Assembly: GCA_964036045.1 (NCBI GenBank)
Contig: OZ038379.1
Location: 181,428,436 to 181,492,435 of the forward strand
Direction: 5' to 3'
Length of the DNA stretch: 64,000 bases
From: Eutreptiella sp. 'Long Island Sound 2002'
Lineage: Eukaryota; Euglenozoa; Euglenophyceae; Eutreptiales; Eutreptiaceae
The position numbers and the translations under genes are program-made. Every line of letters starts with the position of its first letter. Position 1 is the first letter of the stretch. Positions 10,401-21,781 of this stretch are shown piece after piece. The notes beneath the pieces are model-generated. The model saw only the letters and a program-made list of their open reading frames with translations. It was not told where the DNA came from and made no database searches.

Positions 10401-13400
10401 AAAGTACGCCTCTATTCTCGTCTCAACGGAGGTGTGATGCGAGGTGTGGTGCAATGCTACCATTTTCATGCCTCGTTGCTCGCATCAACCGCCTGTGGCA
10501 GATCATGGACAGCGTCACCGCGTTGTTCCGCGTGGATTTCGCGGGCCGAGGGGAGCTAGCGGAACGGCAGCAGAAGCTGTGCGCCATGTTGAGCAAGCTG
10601 ACGAAGGTCGCAGGTGGTCCGCCTCGCTCTTGCTGGGCATTGCCGGGTCGAGAACAGTTTGCGGCGTCTGGTCAACATATCAGCGGCCCATTTTCGGTGA
10701 AAACAATTGGTTCCGGTTCGTGTGTGCAGTTACCCCAAATACCAAACAACAACCGCTCATGCATTTGCGACACCAACCAGCAGCAAGTAGGCAATGTGGT
10801 GAGAATTGGGTATGGTGCCTTAGTTTTCGGCCCCAAAGAAACCGATGATGAATTCAATTGATGTTGTCGTTGTTGTTGTCTATGAAATGGCGTGACTTCT
10901 GGCGCTGTTGCTGACCCTGAAACACGTGGCAGCCAAACACTGCGCTCCGGATGCTGGGCTCTGTGGAAAATGCTTGCAGTCATTCGACACGCGCCACCAA
11001 TTGTCGCAGACCCGCTCCCCTCCAACGACAGCCCCCTGCCCGCCCCACCCCACCTCACTCGGTCAGGCACGCGGGAGCCTGTGCCCAACTGGTCTCACAA
11101 CGCGTGGCCAAGGGCATGGTACCGCCGTGTGCGACCAGGTCTCTAAACGGGGCAAGGGTGGTCCCGCGTGTGCTGTGCCCTGCAGAACCAATGGCAGCAC
11201 CATGGTTATGCGGCATAGCCCCTCGCCGAGGCCTGTGCTTGAAGTAGAGGGGATCTCAGGCAGGAGGTGCAGCCCCTCCCCCCGATTCATTGTCATGGGT
11301 TTGGCATCGGCTTCGGTTCGTCCACGACCGCTTTCCAGCCGTTTTGCAGCCGCCCGGCTTGTTCCGTCCACTTTTTCAGTAGAAAAGGGGGGGGGGCGGT
11401 TGGAGACGGGGGCACGTGGCGGGTTTGGCGACCCCTCCCTCTCCTCCTTGCGGTTCTGTGCCCATGGTGCTGGAGAATTTTTTTTACGGGGACAGGCTGG
11501 TAGCAAAGCGGTCCAACACGTGGAAGCCATCCGTCGCGCCCTCTTCGCCGCTGCCCTGCCAACACCCTGGCAAGAGCCTGAGCCTGGGCGGTCCGTCGTC
11601 ACTGGTTTTCCTTCGGCTGCAGAAGAGTTCAATGTTGCGGTGTTCCTCACAAACCAAGTGGTTGCTGATCCCGGAGCTGCAGCGATGTTTACAGCCGATC
11701 CCAAAAAGGTGTGTCTAGCTAACGGGTTTTCGTCGCCACTCTTTCTGGTGGATCCAGGAGTGTCTTCCGTTGACGCATTCACGGACACCTCACCCTGTGA
11801 ATAGTATGGCACACGGCGCGTGTTAAAGGGGCTGGGGATCAGTTCCAGCTGCAGCGAATGTGAGATCTGTTTGTTGCTGTGTGGGGGCTCTGCGGCCAAG
11901 ACATATGTGCATAGTATGGGACACCCGTGCATGTGCAAGCTGCTGAATCCACGTCATCACAGCTGAATGGAATCCTGTTGGGTGCATAGATATATTTCCA
12001 TGTCCTTTGGACAGAGTGCAGGGTTCGCTGTGCTCGCCAGTGTGCTTTGATTGATGTGCTATGGAACGCTACATGGGTTGGTCTTGTTGTGAGTGTATTT
12101 TATTCCCGCAGGATGGTTTCCACATGTTGGAGCGTTTTGCTTCCAGCCTGTCCCCGCAAAAAAAGTCTCCAGCACCATGGACACAGAACCGTAAGGAGGA
12201 GGGGGTTCGGAATCTCATATCCCCTTACCCGTCCCTGACTCCAACCCCCCCTCCTCCTCCCTTGGAGTACAGCCCCCCCCCCCCCCCCCCAAGGGGGGGG
12301 GGGGGGAGGAAGGTCAAGGAGGAAGAGGAAGGTCAAAGGGTGGTGAGAAGCTGATGGGCACCACCGCCTATGGAGGGAAAGGGTCCAAGGGAAGGGCAGC
12401 GAATGGCGATCGGCCAGTAGGCGCCGCCAGCTGCAGACGAGATCATCACACCATGGCGTCATGCCAAAACCCCCCCCCCCCAAGCACGTGTCCACACATG
12501 CACGTGTCAAGTACATGGAATGCGACCAGAAATGTACTGCTGAGTGCACCTCGGTCCTCTCTGAACTGGTACGAAGCAGGGCACAGCCACGTCATGGACT
12601 CCGGTGGCACGTTTGCCTCATGGCCAATTGTCGTTGCTGCATTTTGACCCTGCTTCTCTGGTTTCCGCAGCCCATTGGGGGCCACATTCTCGCACATGCA
12701 TCGACGACGCGTTTGTACCTCCGAAAAGGCCGCGGAGAGCAAAGGTAAGTCCCCTCTTCCTACCCTCTCACCGCTCTCGCGAGAGGCGCACCCCAGGGCA
12801 GCTTGGCTGCCTGCTGCATCGTCGTATGCACTGCGACGAGTGTACATTTACCCGTCACTGCTCACTGGCAGTGTCCGGTGAGTCCCGCACGGTTCACGTC
12901 GCAGGATATGCAAGATCTACGACTCCCCGTGTTTGCCAGAGTCTGAAGCGGTATATTGCCCGATCCCAGGGAACGCTCGAGTTGTTTCGTGGCTGAGAGC
13001 TTGCAGGGGAGGGGTGCGTTTGCATGATTGGTGTGCGTATGGCGTGCGTTATTGCGTGTGTCAGCTGCAGCTAAACGAATGACCACTTGTGGTGTTGTGG
13101 TATGTGGCAGAGTTGGTCATCCATGGTCTTCGCTCGCTTGTGCAATGCGCTGCGGAAGGGCCCCACGGCGGCTTTACCGCGCGGTGCATTGACATCAACG
13201 CAACATCTTTGGGCTCTGCTTTTAGACCAAGGGCTGTGTCGTACGTGTGTGGGGTCAAATTCAGGAGGGAGGCTACAGTTTGTCAGGATATTGCATAATT
13301 CTGTCTGCACAAGAGATGATATGATGTCCCAATCAGCAAAATGATATCAGATTCAGTTCCGAAAGAGCGCATGTACATCGTGTGTTTCCTCCGCACCAGG

Positions 13401-13444
13401 TGTTTGCCATTTCCGAAGCCGGGATTGTTGATGCAAAGGATTGA
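7402..13444 (+). CDS. DMC1: Meiotic recombinase Dmc1, 15 exons
   Basis: Exons: 7402-7509, 7600-7674, 7780-7792, 7866-7901, 8007-8155, 8297-8387, 8479-8524, 8590-8620, 8812-8916, 9129-9152, 10502-10613, 11623-11708, 12671-12744, 12905-12950 and 13400-13444 (TGA). They sum to 1041 nt (346 residues), the usual Dmc1 size, and all 14 introns are GT-AG with matching phases. Visible parts are the N-terminal helix-hairpin-helix region (about residues 45-85, [12 protein letters not shown]), Walker A GEFRTGKT (134-141), Walker B LLIMD (225-229), the L2-loop region ADPGAAAMF and C-terminal ...IVDAKD. Dmc1 is the meiosis-specific RecA/Rad51 ATPase that forms strand-exchange filaments on single-stranded DNA in the nucleus. 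[22 protein letters not shown] and [14 protein letters not shown] favour Dmc1 over Rad51. An in-frame TAA at 7387 limits the start to ATG 7402 or the second ATG at 7426. Confidence 0.95.
7780..7792 (+). other. DMC1: 13-nt microexon (exon 3) of DMC1
   Basis: GTCACCAAGAAAA lies between a CATGTAG acceptor and a GTATGT donor. It supplies VTKK plus the first base of a Thr codon, joining GGMLM to [11 protein letters not shown] as expected for the Dmc1 helix-hairpin-helix region. No other splice choice I tried keeps both phase and homology. Confidence 0.85.
9153..10501 (+). other. DMC1 intron 10 (1349 bp)
   Basis: The donor is GTATCT and the acceptor GGCAG. It includes a run of 16 G at 9856-9871 followed by three CGGG repeats. 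Several open frames of 90-200 codons exist on both strands without recognisable content. Confidence 0.85.
9856..9884. repeat. Poly-G run with CGGG repeats
   Basis: Sixteen G residues are followed by (CGGG)3 inside DMC1 intron 10. The plus strand could form a G-quadruplex. Confidence 0.85.
10614..11622 (+). other. DMC1 intron 11 (1009 bp)
   Basis: The donor is GTGGTC and the acceptor GGCTGCAG. It carries the left arm of the inverted repeat that brackets exon 12. Confidence 0.85.
11440..11532 (+). repeat. Left arm of intronic inverted repeat flanking DMC1 exon 12
   Basis: About 93 bp containing CGGTTCTGTGCCCATGGTGC, ACGGGGACAGGCTGG and GGTCCAACACGTGGAAGCC. It is the reverse complement, with scattered mismatches, of 12111-12204. 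Confidence 0.85.
12111..12204 (-). repeat. Right arm of intronic inverted repeat flanking DMC1 exon 12
   Basis: Reverse complement of the 11440-11532 arm at roughly 85-90 percent identity by eye. It lies in intron 12, so exon 12 (11623-11708) sits in the loop between the arms. Confidence 0.85.
12273..12306. repeat. C18-AA-G14 homopolymer palindrome
   Basis: Eighteen C residues, two A and fourteen G form a potential perfect GC hairpin in DMC1 intron 12. Such tracts are also prone to sequencing and assembly error. Confidence 0.85.
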
Positions 13445-14214
13445 GGCCCAGCACGTCTTTCACCGCATCTACACAGCTTGTGCTCGTGCGGCGTAAACGC
13501 CAATCAGTGCACGCTTCATTGTCGCAAGGGTACCAGTTGTTGCCTGGCCACCCCACGCTTTCAGACATCCTCGGTAGTTTTGTCGTGAACATCCCTGCAG
13601 CATGCTCGGGAGGCTGGACACTGCTCCTCTGTTCCTCCTCCTTGGCCCGTTGGTTCGTGGATTCAATGCTGATGTAATGAAGTGAGCCTAGAAATTGAGA
13701 CAAACCCACTGTATATTACGGCAAGACGCACCATGGTGCGCGACCGGCATGTGGATTCCTTTGTTTAATGATTGGTTGTTTTGAGTTTGCCCAAATCTAC
13801 TGTCGATTCTGTTCTCTGTGTTATAAATTTGGCCTTGCCTTGCCTTACCTTATTTTTTTTGCGTTGGCCCATCAGTGTTTTGCAATGCTGTTGCAGTGTT
13901 GTGTGAGAAACTGGTGCAAAACTCATGACACGCCAATCTATGATTAAAATTCTTGGGGCTGGAGCCTATGGTTAAAGTATGTCAATATTTCTTGAACACC
14001 ACAGTTTTCGGAAAGAGGTTCCTTGCTTTGAGCTTGGTGCTGCTGTATTTTTCTGAAATTGTCTTTCCTCTCTGCTGTTGCTATGCAACAAAAACCAATC
14101 AAAAAGAATTATCCACCACTGCTGACAAAACTGCTGACTATCAGCATTGAATTCACAGCTCTTTGTCTCAAAATACCATTGGTTGTCCCTCAATTGCAAT
14201 GGGTAATTGTCCCG

Positions 14215-14560
14215 GAGAATTTCTCGGAGCTACGTGCATTTTCAGCAAATTTTTCGACGGACAAAATCGAAGAGTGCGAAATTCCACATCTGATGGTCAA
14301 AAGTGCCGCGCGTTTTGGGGCCCTTTAACCGAGTTATGGTCATTACAGTCACCCGGCCACGGCCACGGCCACGGCTAGGGATAGTTTTCAAGCCGAAAAA
14401 CCCCCAAAATGGCAATAAAGTGCGATTTTTCGGAGCTGCATGCATTTTCAGCAAATTTTGCGACAAATAAAATCGAAGAGCGCAAAATTCCACATCCGAT
14501 GGTCAAAAGTGCCGCGCGTTTTGGGGCCCCTAAACCGAGTTATGGTCTTTAGGGTTTCAC
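14215..14560. repeat. Two-copy direct repeat, period about 206 bp
   Basis: The segment CGGAGCTACGTGCATTTTCA through GGGGCCCTTTAACCGAGTTATGGTC at about 14223-14342 recurs at about 14429-14548. A CCACGG hexanucleotide repeat (about 14358-14376) lies between the copies. Confidence 0.8.
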
Positions 14561-14837
14561 AATCACGATCTTTAGGGGTAGTAGCAATGGAGATTTGGGC
14601 GATTGTATTGGATTTGGACAAAGATGGACGCCGTTTCCGCGCACGCCCAACCAAACACACACGGCACACACAACACCTAGGACCCGCAACACCAACTGGA
14701 AAGGCTGGGAACGGCTGCCACAGATGTTGCCACTGGGACCGGTACCCCCCAAGGATAAGGTCGGACCAGGTATTAGGGCACGAAAGCCTCCACATCCCAC
14801 CCGCACAGGATCACCCTATCCCCCTGAGCAGGTAAGT

Positions 14838-15425
14838 TGCATTTGTCTATTTTTTAATTAGGTCACACACCACAGGAGTCTTCTCCAGCCAGCAAGTGGT
14901 GAGTTGCTCTTTTCGGCCATGCCGGTAATGCATGGTGTCTTTATCCGACACTGATTGCTGATGTCTGACTGATAGCTGCTCACTGTGATTGTTTGACTAA
15001 TGTAGTCAGACATGAGTTTTGTTTCTGTTTTAGACACAATGTATGTCTTGAGGATTAACCAGGTTTGGCAAAGAGAATAAATTTGTCTTTTTTTTAATTC
15101 GGTCAGCCCCCCCCTCCCCAACCCCCACGAGTCTTCTCCGGCTGGCAAGCGGCGGGTTGCTCTTTTCGGCCATGCCGGTAATGCATGGTGTCTTTATCGG
15201 ACACCGATTGCCAATGTCTGACTAACAGCTACAGATTATGATTTTCTAATTAATGTAGTCAGACATGACGTTATGCTTTCCGTTTCAGACACGGTGTCTG
15301 TCTTGAGGTTTAACCTGGTTTGGCATAGAGAAAAAAGATGCACTTATGTGCATTATGCCTGTGCATTACTTCCGGTTTGCATTTGTCTGTGGTTTAATTA
15401 GGTCACTCCCCCGAGCAGGTACCCA
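14838..15425. repeat. Tandem repeat, two long copies plus a partial third
   Basis: Each copy starts with TTTGTCT...TTTAATT(A/C)GGTCA. It then contains GAGTCTTCTCC, GGTTGCTCTTTTCGGCCATG, CGGTAATGCATGGTGTCTTT, TAATGTAGTCAGACATGA and GGTTTGGCA. Copies begin at about 14841, 15082 and (partial) 15380. Word order is conserved while the sequence has diverged, as in an ageing satellite. Confidence 0.75.
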
Positions 15426-17907
15426 CCTACGGCGCCTGACGATACTGAATTTTGTTAATCCGCAAATCATGGGTAGAGTGTATTTTCTGTTATGAACAAG
15501 AGCATCGGTCGTTTTAACGGCCAGTCTGTACGGCCAGTAAAGAGACGGATGTTAATCGCGTACATTTGACATGGCATGACGTCTTTTCATTAAGCACTTA
15601 GTCGCTCTTACTATCACAGAAGTAGTCCAACGGAGACGGTAGACCGGGGGACCATCACCGAGATGTCCCGGGTTCAACTCTTTTGTTCTTTGCACTGACT
15701 TTCTAAAACCGGTTCTAGGTTTCAAAAAGCGGTACCTACATTTCACCGTGGATATTCCCTAAAATGTGAGATGGCACATACAACATGTTTTTACAATGTT
15801 TCCACACATGTTTGCATTGTAGATTAAGCATGTTTGGAGACTCTTTCACCCTGTATTATTTGGTAACATTCAAATGCATTTCGTATTTGTTGCTTTCAGT
15901 TCACTGACATTGTTGATAGAGGTTGGGACAACTTTAAACATGGTTATTACAGAGGAAATGATTGGTACAATGAGTTATTTTTAAACCTATCAATCCGGAC
16001 GATGAATCTTTGCAGTCGACAAATCAATTGTTATGGGGAAGACAATTAAAGAAAATTGCTTTTTTCGAAATCCATCCATCTATGCAAACATCCATTCTTT
16101 CTTTCTTATTTCCCTTGCCTACATTTTGCATTAGGTGTTTGCTACTTTTCTATTGAAAAGCAAACACAGTGTAGTGTCATGCAACAACGAGAAGCACAAC
16201 GAGTCTCTATCTTAGCTCACGTCCATCAGTGCTTGTGACACATGTTTTTTAACCTTCTGTCACAAGTACGTTCTGTAACACATCACCAACATCTTCCAAA
16301 GCGGTACAAAAGATTGCTTTGTGTTTTCTCCCAAAGTGGTCGCTTATCTTGCTTTAGGTAATTTGTTGTCGATATGGAGAAGTGTGACACTCGGAACATG
16401 TGTCGTTTCGATGCTTTGTGGATCATGTACATCATAAAATATCATCGCTATTTGTCGGAGCATGTTGTTACACACAAAGAACCTAAAAGGCCATTTGTGG
16501 AAGCGGTGCAAGCAGCAAATTGCATCCCCGGTGGGTTTCGATATACATGTTGCACAGCAAAAACCGTCGTATGGAAAGAAAAAAAAGGCAATGGAGGTTT
16601 TCATTTTTGCCATTACACATCCGTCCAAGTAAATCCGCAAAACTGATACAGCTCCATTTTGTCAAGTCACTAGGCAAAACACTCTAGCGAACATGGTTAA
16701 ATGAAATTGAGTTTTTGCATCGGTGGAGGACACAAGGCAAGTGTACACGAAAACAAGCTTGTTAAACCAAAGCATCTATGAGGCTAAAACAATGCCACAT
16801 AGGAAATGTGGTGCAAAGGAAAAACAACGTCAATCAAGTGACAAATAGTGATAAAATTGACGACTCTAGCTAAGTGGAGTCCATTTTTGTCAAGAAGCAT
16901 TGTCATTTGCCCCATGTGGCTCACAACATTCCCAACCTTATGCTTACACCCGTCACAAGTACCTTCAAGAAGGTTTTGCAACAAATGGCAGAACAAAACG
17001 ATGGCAACCTATTTTCGTAAAAATGTTACAAACCTCAAATGATGTCATTTAAACCAAGTCCCTTGGTAAAATGCTGTTGGTGTTGACTGCATATGCACTG
17101 GTGCCGAGAAGTTTGGCCTAAGTTGTTCTGCATTCCCATGTGTAGAGCAACATAGGGCATGGTACAAATTTCAGAAGCAAGAGGTAGAGGTTGAGGAAAG
17201 TAGAAGTAACCTTTTTGGTTTTCAAGCACTTCTTTTTGTAACCTCTTTAAAACCGCCGATCTTTTTGTTAGAAAAAGCATGACATTTAGATTTTTGGCAA
17301 AAACGCCATGATTCAGATGGGCAGATAGAACAAAAACAAGTACAAAATTTCGAGTTGGAGTTAGCTATGTGATTTTGCGGTTGCATTTGTGTTTTCTACT
17401 TGTGCTATGCACCATCCATCACAAATCTCAACAGGCGTATGTTGTCCAAATTCCAAAATTTTCAACGGTGTGGGGTTGTAAATTCCAGATCCATTTGTTT
17501 CTCTTGTCAATGCATGCATGCACTCCACCCACTTATCTTACAATGGGTTGAAAATGTGGAAAAATGAAAAATAATCACACTCTCGGTACAAATACCATTA
17601 CACCCTACCTCGCCACTTAACAACCAAACACACCACAAACAATGTATCTGAAACATCATAAAATGAATAGCCCATAAAGTTTAAATACATTACAACACTT
17701 CATGGCCAAGAGAACACACCTTCTGTATGTTTCGTTAACATGCTACAAATTTTAGTAGAATTAATAAGCCTCAAAGCATGGCTTTCTTTTTTTAAAAAAT
17801 AACCCTTTTGGGTTGTGAACACTTGTGTTTGAAAAAATCATTTAAAAGCCGTTGCCTTTTGCACAAAATGGTAAGAAATTCATTTCTTTAAAACGTACCA
17901 CATCTTA

Positions 17908-18687
17908 GTTTATAGTGATTTCAACACTGTGTTTGTGCCTCTCCTGCTGCTTGCTGCTGGTGTAGGGTTTCCTGCTGCTTGTTTTTGAAGATGAAAAGCT
18001 TTTGTTTGCTGAAATACAATCAATCCAGGATAGCCCAAGCCAGAGGTATGCAAGTAGAAGAGAATCAGGATCAAAGCATGAAGGGCTGCAGTGTAAACAG
18101 TGATAGATGAAAGGATATTCACAGAAACTGCAACTCAAGGCACATCTGATTGCATATTCACAAAGATAGCTGAAATGTTTTGGAAAAGAGTTGGAAAACT
18201 GCCCCATGGTCACTCAATCTCCATAGTGCCATCTTAGGAGATGTGCACTCTTTGTTTTGGGTCCCATATATGCTGAGGTGGCAGGGCATGTGGCGATGAG
18301 GTCACTGCCATGTCACATGGGATCTTCCTACTTAGCTAGGCTGACCGGGAATTGAACCCAGGACCTCTCAAAAAGAGGTGCCCAGCCCCCTAGGGTGCAT
18401 GCCACTAGGACATCTAAGAATTCATGAGAAAACATAGATAAATTCATAGGCTCTGCCCTGGATATGTCAGTACTCAGTCAACTCACGAAAAGATGATTTG
18501 CCTCACATTGAAAGGGGATTAAGGGGTCCACTCCATATCCTGATTGGGTGTTTGGTTCCATAGGTCAAAATATGTTATCACCACTTTTGGTGGGGCCAAT
18601 ACTAAGATAGAAATGCCTGGATGCTCAGTGCACCTCTAATACAACTAGAGTATGCCTCAAAGCATTGGAAAAGCACTTTTTCTTACT
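17908..18687 (-). repeat. 3' LTR of element A-0
   Basis: Reverse complement of the family A LTR: it begins AGTAAGAAAAAGTGC (at 18687) and ends ...ATCACTATAAACT near 17908. The last bases diverge from the CTTTTCT end of younger copies. The tRNA-like segment of this LTR is at about 18344-18418 on the minus strand. The polypurine tract AAGGGGGG is at 18695-18688 on the minus strand. Confidence 0.85.
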
Positions 18688-19795
18688 CCCCCCTTGTGCT
18701 GTGGTGGCCACCACTGTCGCATTTTAGGAAAAAGGGATTTTTTTCTTAGCCTTTCCTTGGTTTCCACATCTACTTTAAAATACCTATAGTTTCCCTCACA
18801 CAGAAAAATGGGCGCTCACCATGGCTGGCGCTCTTTTGCTGCTCTGTTTGTAACATTTCCTACAGGAAGCTCAGCGCTCATGGCGCTGCCGGGGTTCCTG
18901 TGGCTTGGCTGGGTTAGTTAGGGTGCATGCCATAAACGTGTGCATGTGCATCCCTCCCTCCAAGACGCAGCGCGACATAAACCCAACGCAAGACACAATT
19001 GAAGCGTTTAGGGGGAGGGCAACCTCCAAGCTTCCCTTGGCATGCACGACCCCAAACCCATGAAATCCAAGACTTCCTCTCGAATTTGGGATTCTCCAAA
19101 GAATTCTGTGATGCTTGCCTCGGCCATGACACAATCTGGCGTCCTAGGCAAGAGATGAAGGTATATGTAGACAATAAAAACATGTAGACAAGTAATATGT
19201 ATATGTAACACTTCTATACTATAAAATAGCTTAGAAAAGAAGACGAAATGAAGGCGACGGCGTCGCCGCCATCAGAAAATCTGACGGCTACGGGACGTCG
19301 CCATTAGGATCTCCACTGAGATCCTGCCCAAACTGGGCCAAACAGTGGTTTTTGGGCGAAAAACAATGAAATAAAGTGATTTTTGAGTCAAAAACACTCA
19401 TTTCGCGTGTCTCCCCCCAACGCGTCGCGTAGCCGACACGACGCGTTTCTGTGCCGATTCAAACTATATATGAAAAGGCCCACTGTTGGGCAACACCATG
19501 GGCGCCTGGGCGATTCCTGGGATCGCCTCAGGATTTTTGTAAAAATTCGTGAACGTGAATGTTTTCGCAAAATTGGACCTTCGCGGAACGCCGCGAAAAA
19601 GGTCACGTTATATTTCTTTATTTCTAAAAACGATAAATCTATAATAAAATAGATTAAAATCTCCAGAAATCGTGAAATAAAACTACGATCTGGAGCTGCG
19701 TCGCGCAGGCGACGACTGTCGTCGCCAGCCCAAAAATGACGGAAAAAGACGATTTCTGGGGTATTTGTTAACCACGCAACTGAATTGCTCCCGGG

Positions 19796-20564
19796 TTCTT
19801 TTCATTTTTGGAAATGAATGACTTAGAACTTGTTTTCCTTGAAACTTATCCAAGTTTTCCTTCAAATAACCCAAAAATGTACCCCAAAGGCGACCACACA
19901 AGGCGACGGCAACATACTCAACATTCGACGAAATCACGGGAGTGATTTCGAAACGGTCCCTTTCATGTCCTAAGAAGATATGAACAAAGGGGGACATATA
20001 ACAATGAAATATGAACAAAACAATGCATATTTGAAACATGCTCATGGGTCTCCCCCCAACGCGTGGTGCCGGTGCACCGACGCGTTTGGAAACCAAATCA
20101 GCATATGCATGCAAAGCCCTACTAATGGGCTGTGATTTGGTGTACTTAACTTCAGGATTCAAGACACCTACAATTTTACAAAAATTCATGAACATGGCAT
20201 ACTGGCGCCAAAAAAACTAGCACGGAACGGAGCCGCGATAGTGCCGTAACATTCGCTTATACTTAAAACTGATATAGAATTAATCTTATCAATAAAACTG
20301 ATTGAAATATCTTAAAAATCGTCAGAAATCGACAATTTCTGGATCGGCGCGCGCGATCTCAGGACTGGCCGTCGCCGACCCAAACTCAGTTTTATTGTAC
20401 AGAAAATGGTGAAAACACCATGAATGTAAAACTACAGAAATTCCTGATCCACTGATACCAACACTGTCCAAAACAGTGCTGGGATCGTGGTTTTCTGTGG
20501 GTGTACATATATCAGGATTTTGCACTGAAAAAAGCGAGAATATAGGTTGCACAAAAACCTTACA
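19796..20564 (+). repeat. 769-bp direct repeat, copy 1
   Basis: Matches 21782-22550 at a constant offset of 1986 with only a few substitutions (for example at about 20052, 20203 and 20399). Any open frame in it is shared with the other copy and shows no recognisable domain. Confidence 0.9.
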
Positions 20565-21367
20565 CTCCCCTCCCAAGTCCTGAGACACATCTCAGGCTGA
20601 AAAGCACAAAGAAGGTGCAGTGCAACAACAAAATGGGGTGGGAAAAATGCAAAGCATTTGGGTCGGGTGTTAACCACGCAACTGAATTGCTCCACGGGTT
20701 AACACTCCCCTCCCAAGCTCAGAAACACCCACAGAAAATGGGTGCTTCTGTGGCTGAATCTATGAAGATAAGCCGAGGAGCAATAAAAAAACACAGATTT
20801 TTACTTTGATCCCGGACTTGGGATTTTAGGAGGCACCGCTGGGTTCCGGTACCCGCATGTAATGTACATGTCTACACACACACCACTCATGGCACTCACA
20901 AGTGCCTCACACATAGGGTCCTCTGACCCCCAGGCTCAATCACAGTAAAATTTCTGCAATCCTGGACAGAAATAAATCATAAAAAAATGACCTCTGCACA
21001 GAATTTAAAATGAAAAATAGTGGAAAAAAAATAGTGAACAAACAAAAAATAAAAAAATGCACTTCTGAGATGTCCTGACCCTAAAACCAAAGAAAACACA
21101 AAGCAAATCAGAAAAATTCACAGTTTGTAAAACCATTCACTGATCATATAATATAATACAGAAATAACCAATAAGACCATTTCTCATGGCCCATAATTAT
21201 TATGATTACAATTCTGGTCACCAATCTTCTTGGCCCATACCATGAATTATATTTTCTGAAATCTTCATATTTTTGACTTCCAACTTGACCACTTCGTAAT
21301 CTGCAGGATGTGGGCAGCGCTTTCGTCCTTACTGGAGGTTGAGAACTCACCAATGATCATGATATAA

Positions 21368-21490
21368 TCTTGAGAACCATCCAAAGGTCCATGGCACTTT
21401 GTCCATGGCACCCAACTGGAGTAATCAATCTTGAGAACCATCCAAAGGTCCATGGCACTTTGTCCATGGCACCCAACTGGAGTAATCAAT
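21368..21490 (+). repeat. 61-bp tandem duplication
   Basis: Two adjacent copies starting TCTTGAGAACCATCCAAAGG and ending GGAGTAATCAAT, period 61. Confidence 0.9.
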
Positions 21491-21715
21491 TTAAAAATAT
21501 CACGCGCTGACACCATTGGGATAATCGCGCTGCAACTTGTTCTTCAGCGCTACGCACTCCCAGCGCGATGCTGAAGGTCTCCTTGGTCGTCAATGTCCTT
21601 GTAATAGGGCTCAAAGTAGTCAAATGGTCCTCAAATGGTGTAGGCACCAAGGACCTTCTTGAACATGATTTTGGGGTTTACCAATTGCTCCATAGATCTC
21701 GTCGACGATGTTTGC

Positions 21716-21766
21716 GTCGTCGTGGTCGTCGTCTTCAACGTCGTCGTCGTCGTCGTCGTCGTCGTT
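21716..21766. repeat. GTC/CGT trinucleotide microsatellite
   Basis: Imperfect then perfect CGT repeats, the last stretch being about eight uninterrupted copies. Confidence 0.9.
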
Positions 21767-21781
21767 GAGGGCGTTTCGAAA

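Larger units (their letters stand above)
11709..12670 (+). other. DMC1 intron 12 (962 bp)
   Basis: The donor is GTGTGT and the acceptor TTTCCGCAG. It holds the right inverted-repeat arm and a C-run directly facing a G-run (12273-12306). Confidence 0.85.
13445..17907. other. Intergenic region downstream of DMC1
   Basis: About 4.5 kb with no exon I can recognise. It contains a 206-bp-period repeat (14215-14560), a tandem repeat of about 245-300 bp (14838-15425) and, from about 15700 to 17900, AT-richer sequence with short open frames on both strands that have no recognisable family. The right boundary is the end of the minus-strand LTR. Confidence 0.6.

Noticed and set aside
10908-11804. 298-codon plus-strand frame and overlapping 291-codon minus-strand frame
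   Set aside because: The plus frame includes DMC1 exon 12 but the rest is intron. No other coding signal is present.
7402-13444. RAD51 as the identity of the recombinase gene
   Set aside because: The C-terminal part is Rad51-like in places, but [23 protein letters not shown] and [12 protein letters not shown] match Dmc1 better.
15611-15685. Possible tRNA or SINE head with CGGGTTCAACTC
   Set aside because: Only the B-box-like word is convincing. No cloverleaf or A-box could be formed.
16344-17280. Several 60-98-codon frames on both strands that might be remnants of a transposase
   Set aside because: No motif could be identified and the frames do not join through plausible splice sites.
18344-18418. 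tRNA gene on the minus strand
   Set aside because: T-arm and box-like words exist but the acceptor stem does not pair, and the segment repeats inside every family A LTR.
19683-20195. 170-codon minus-strand frame, repeated at 21735-22181
   Set aside because: It is repeated only because it lies in the 769-bp direct repeat. No domain was recognised and its ends differ.
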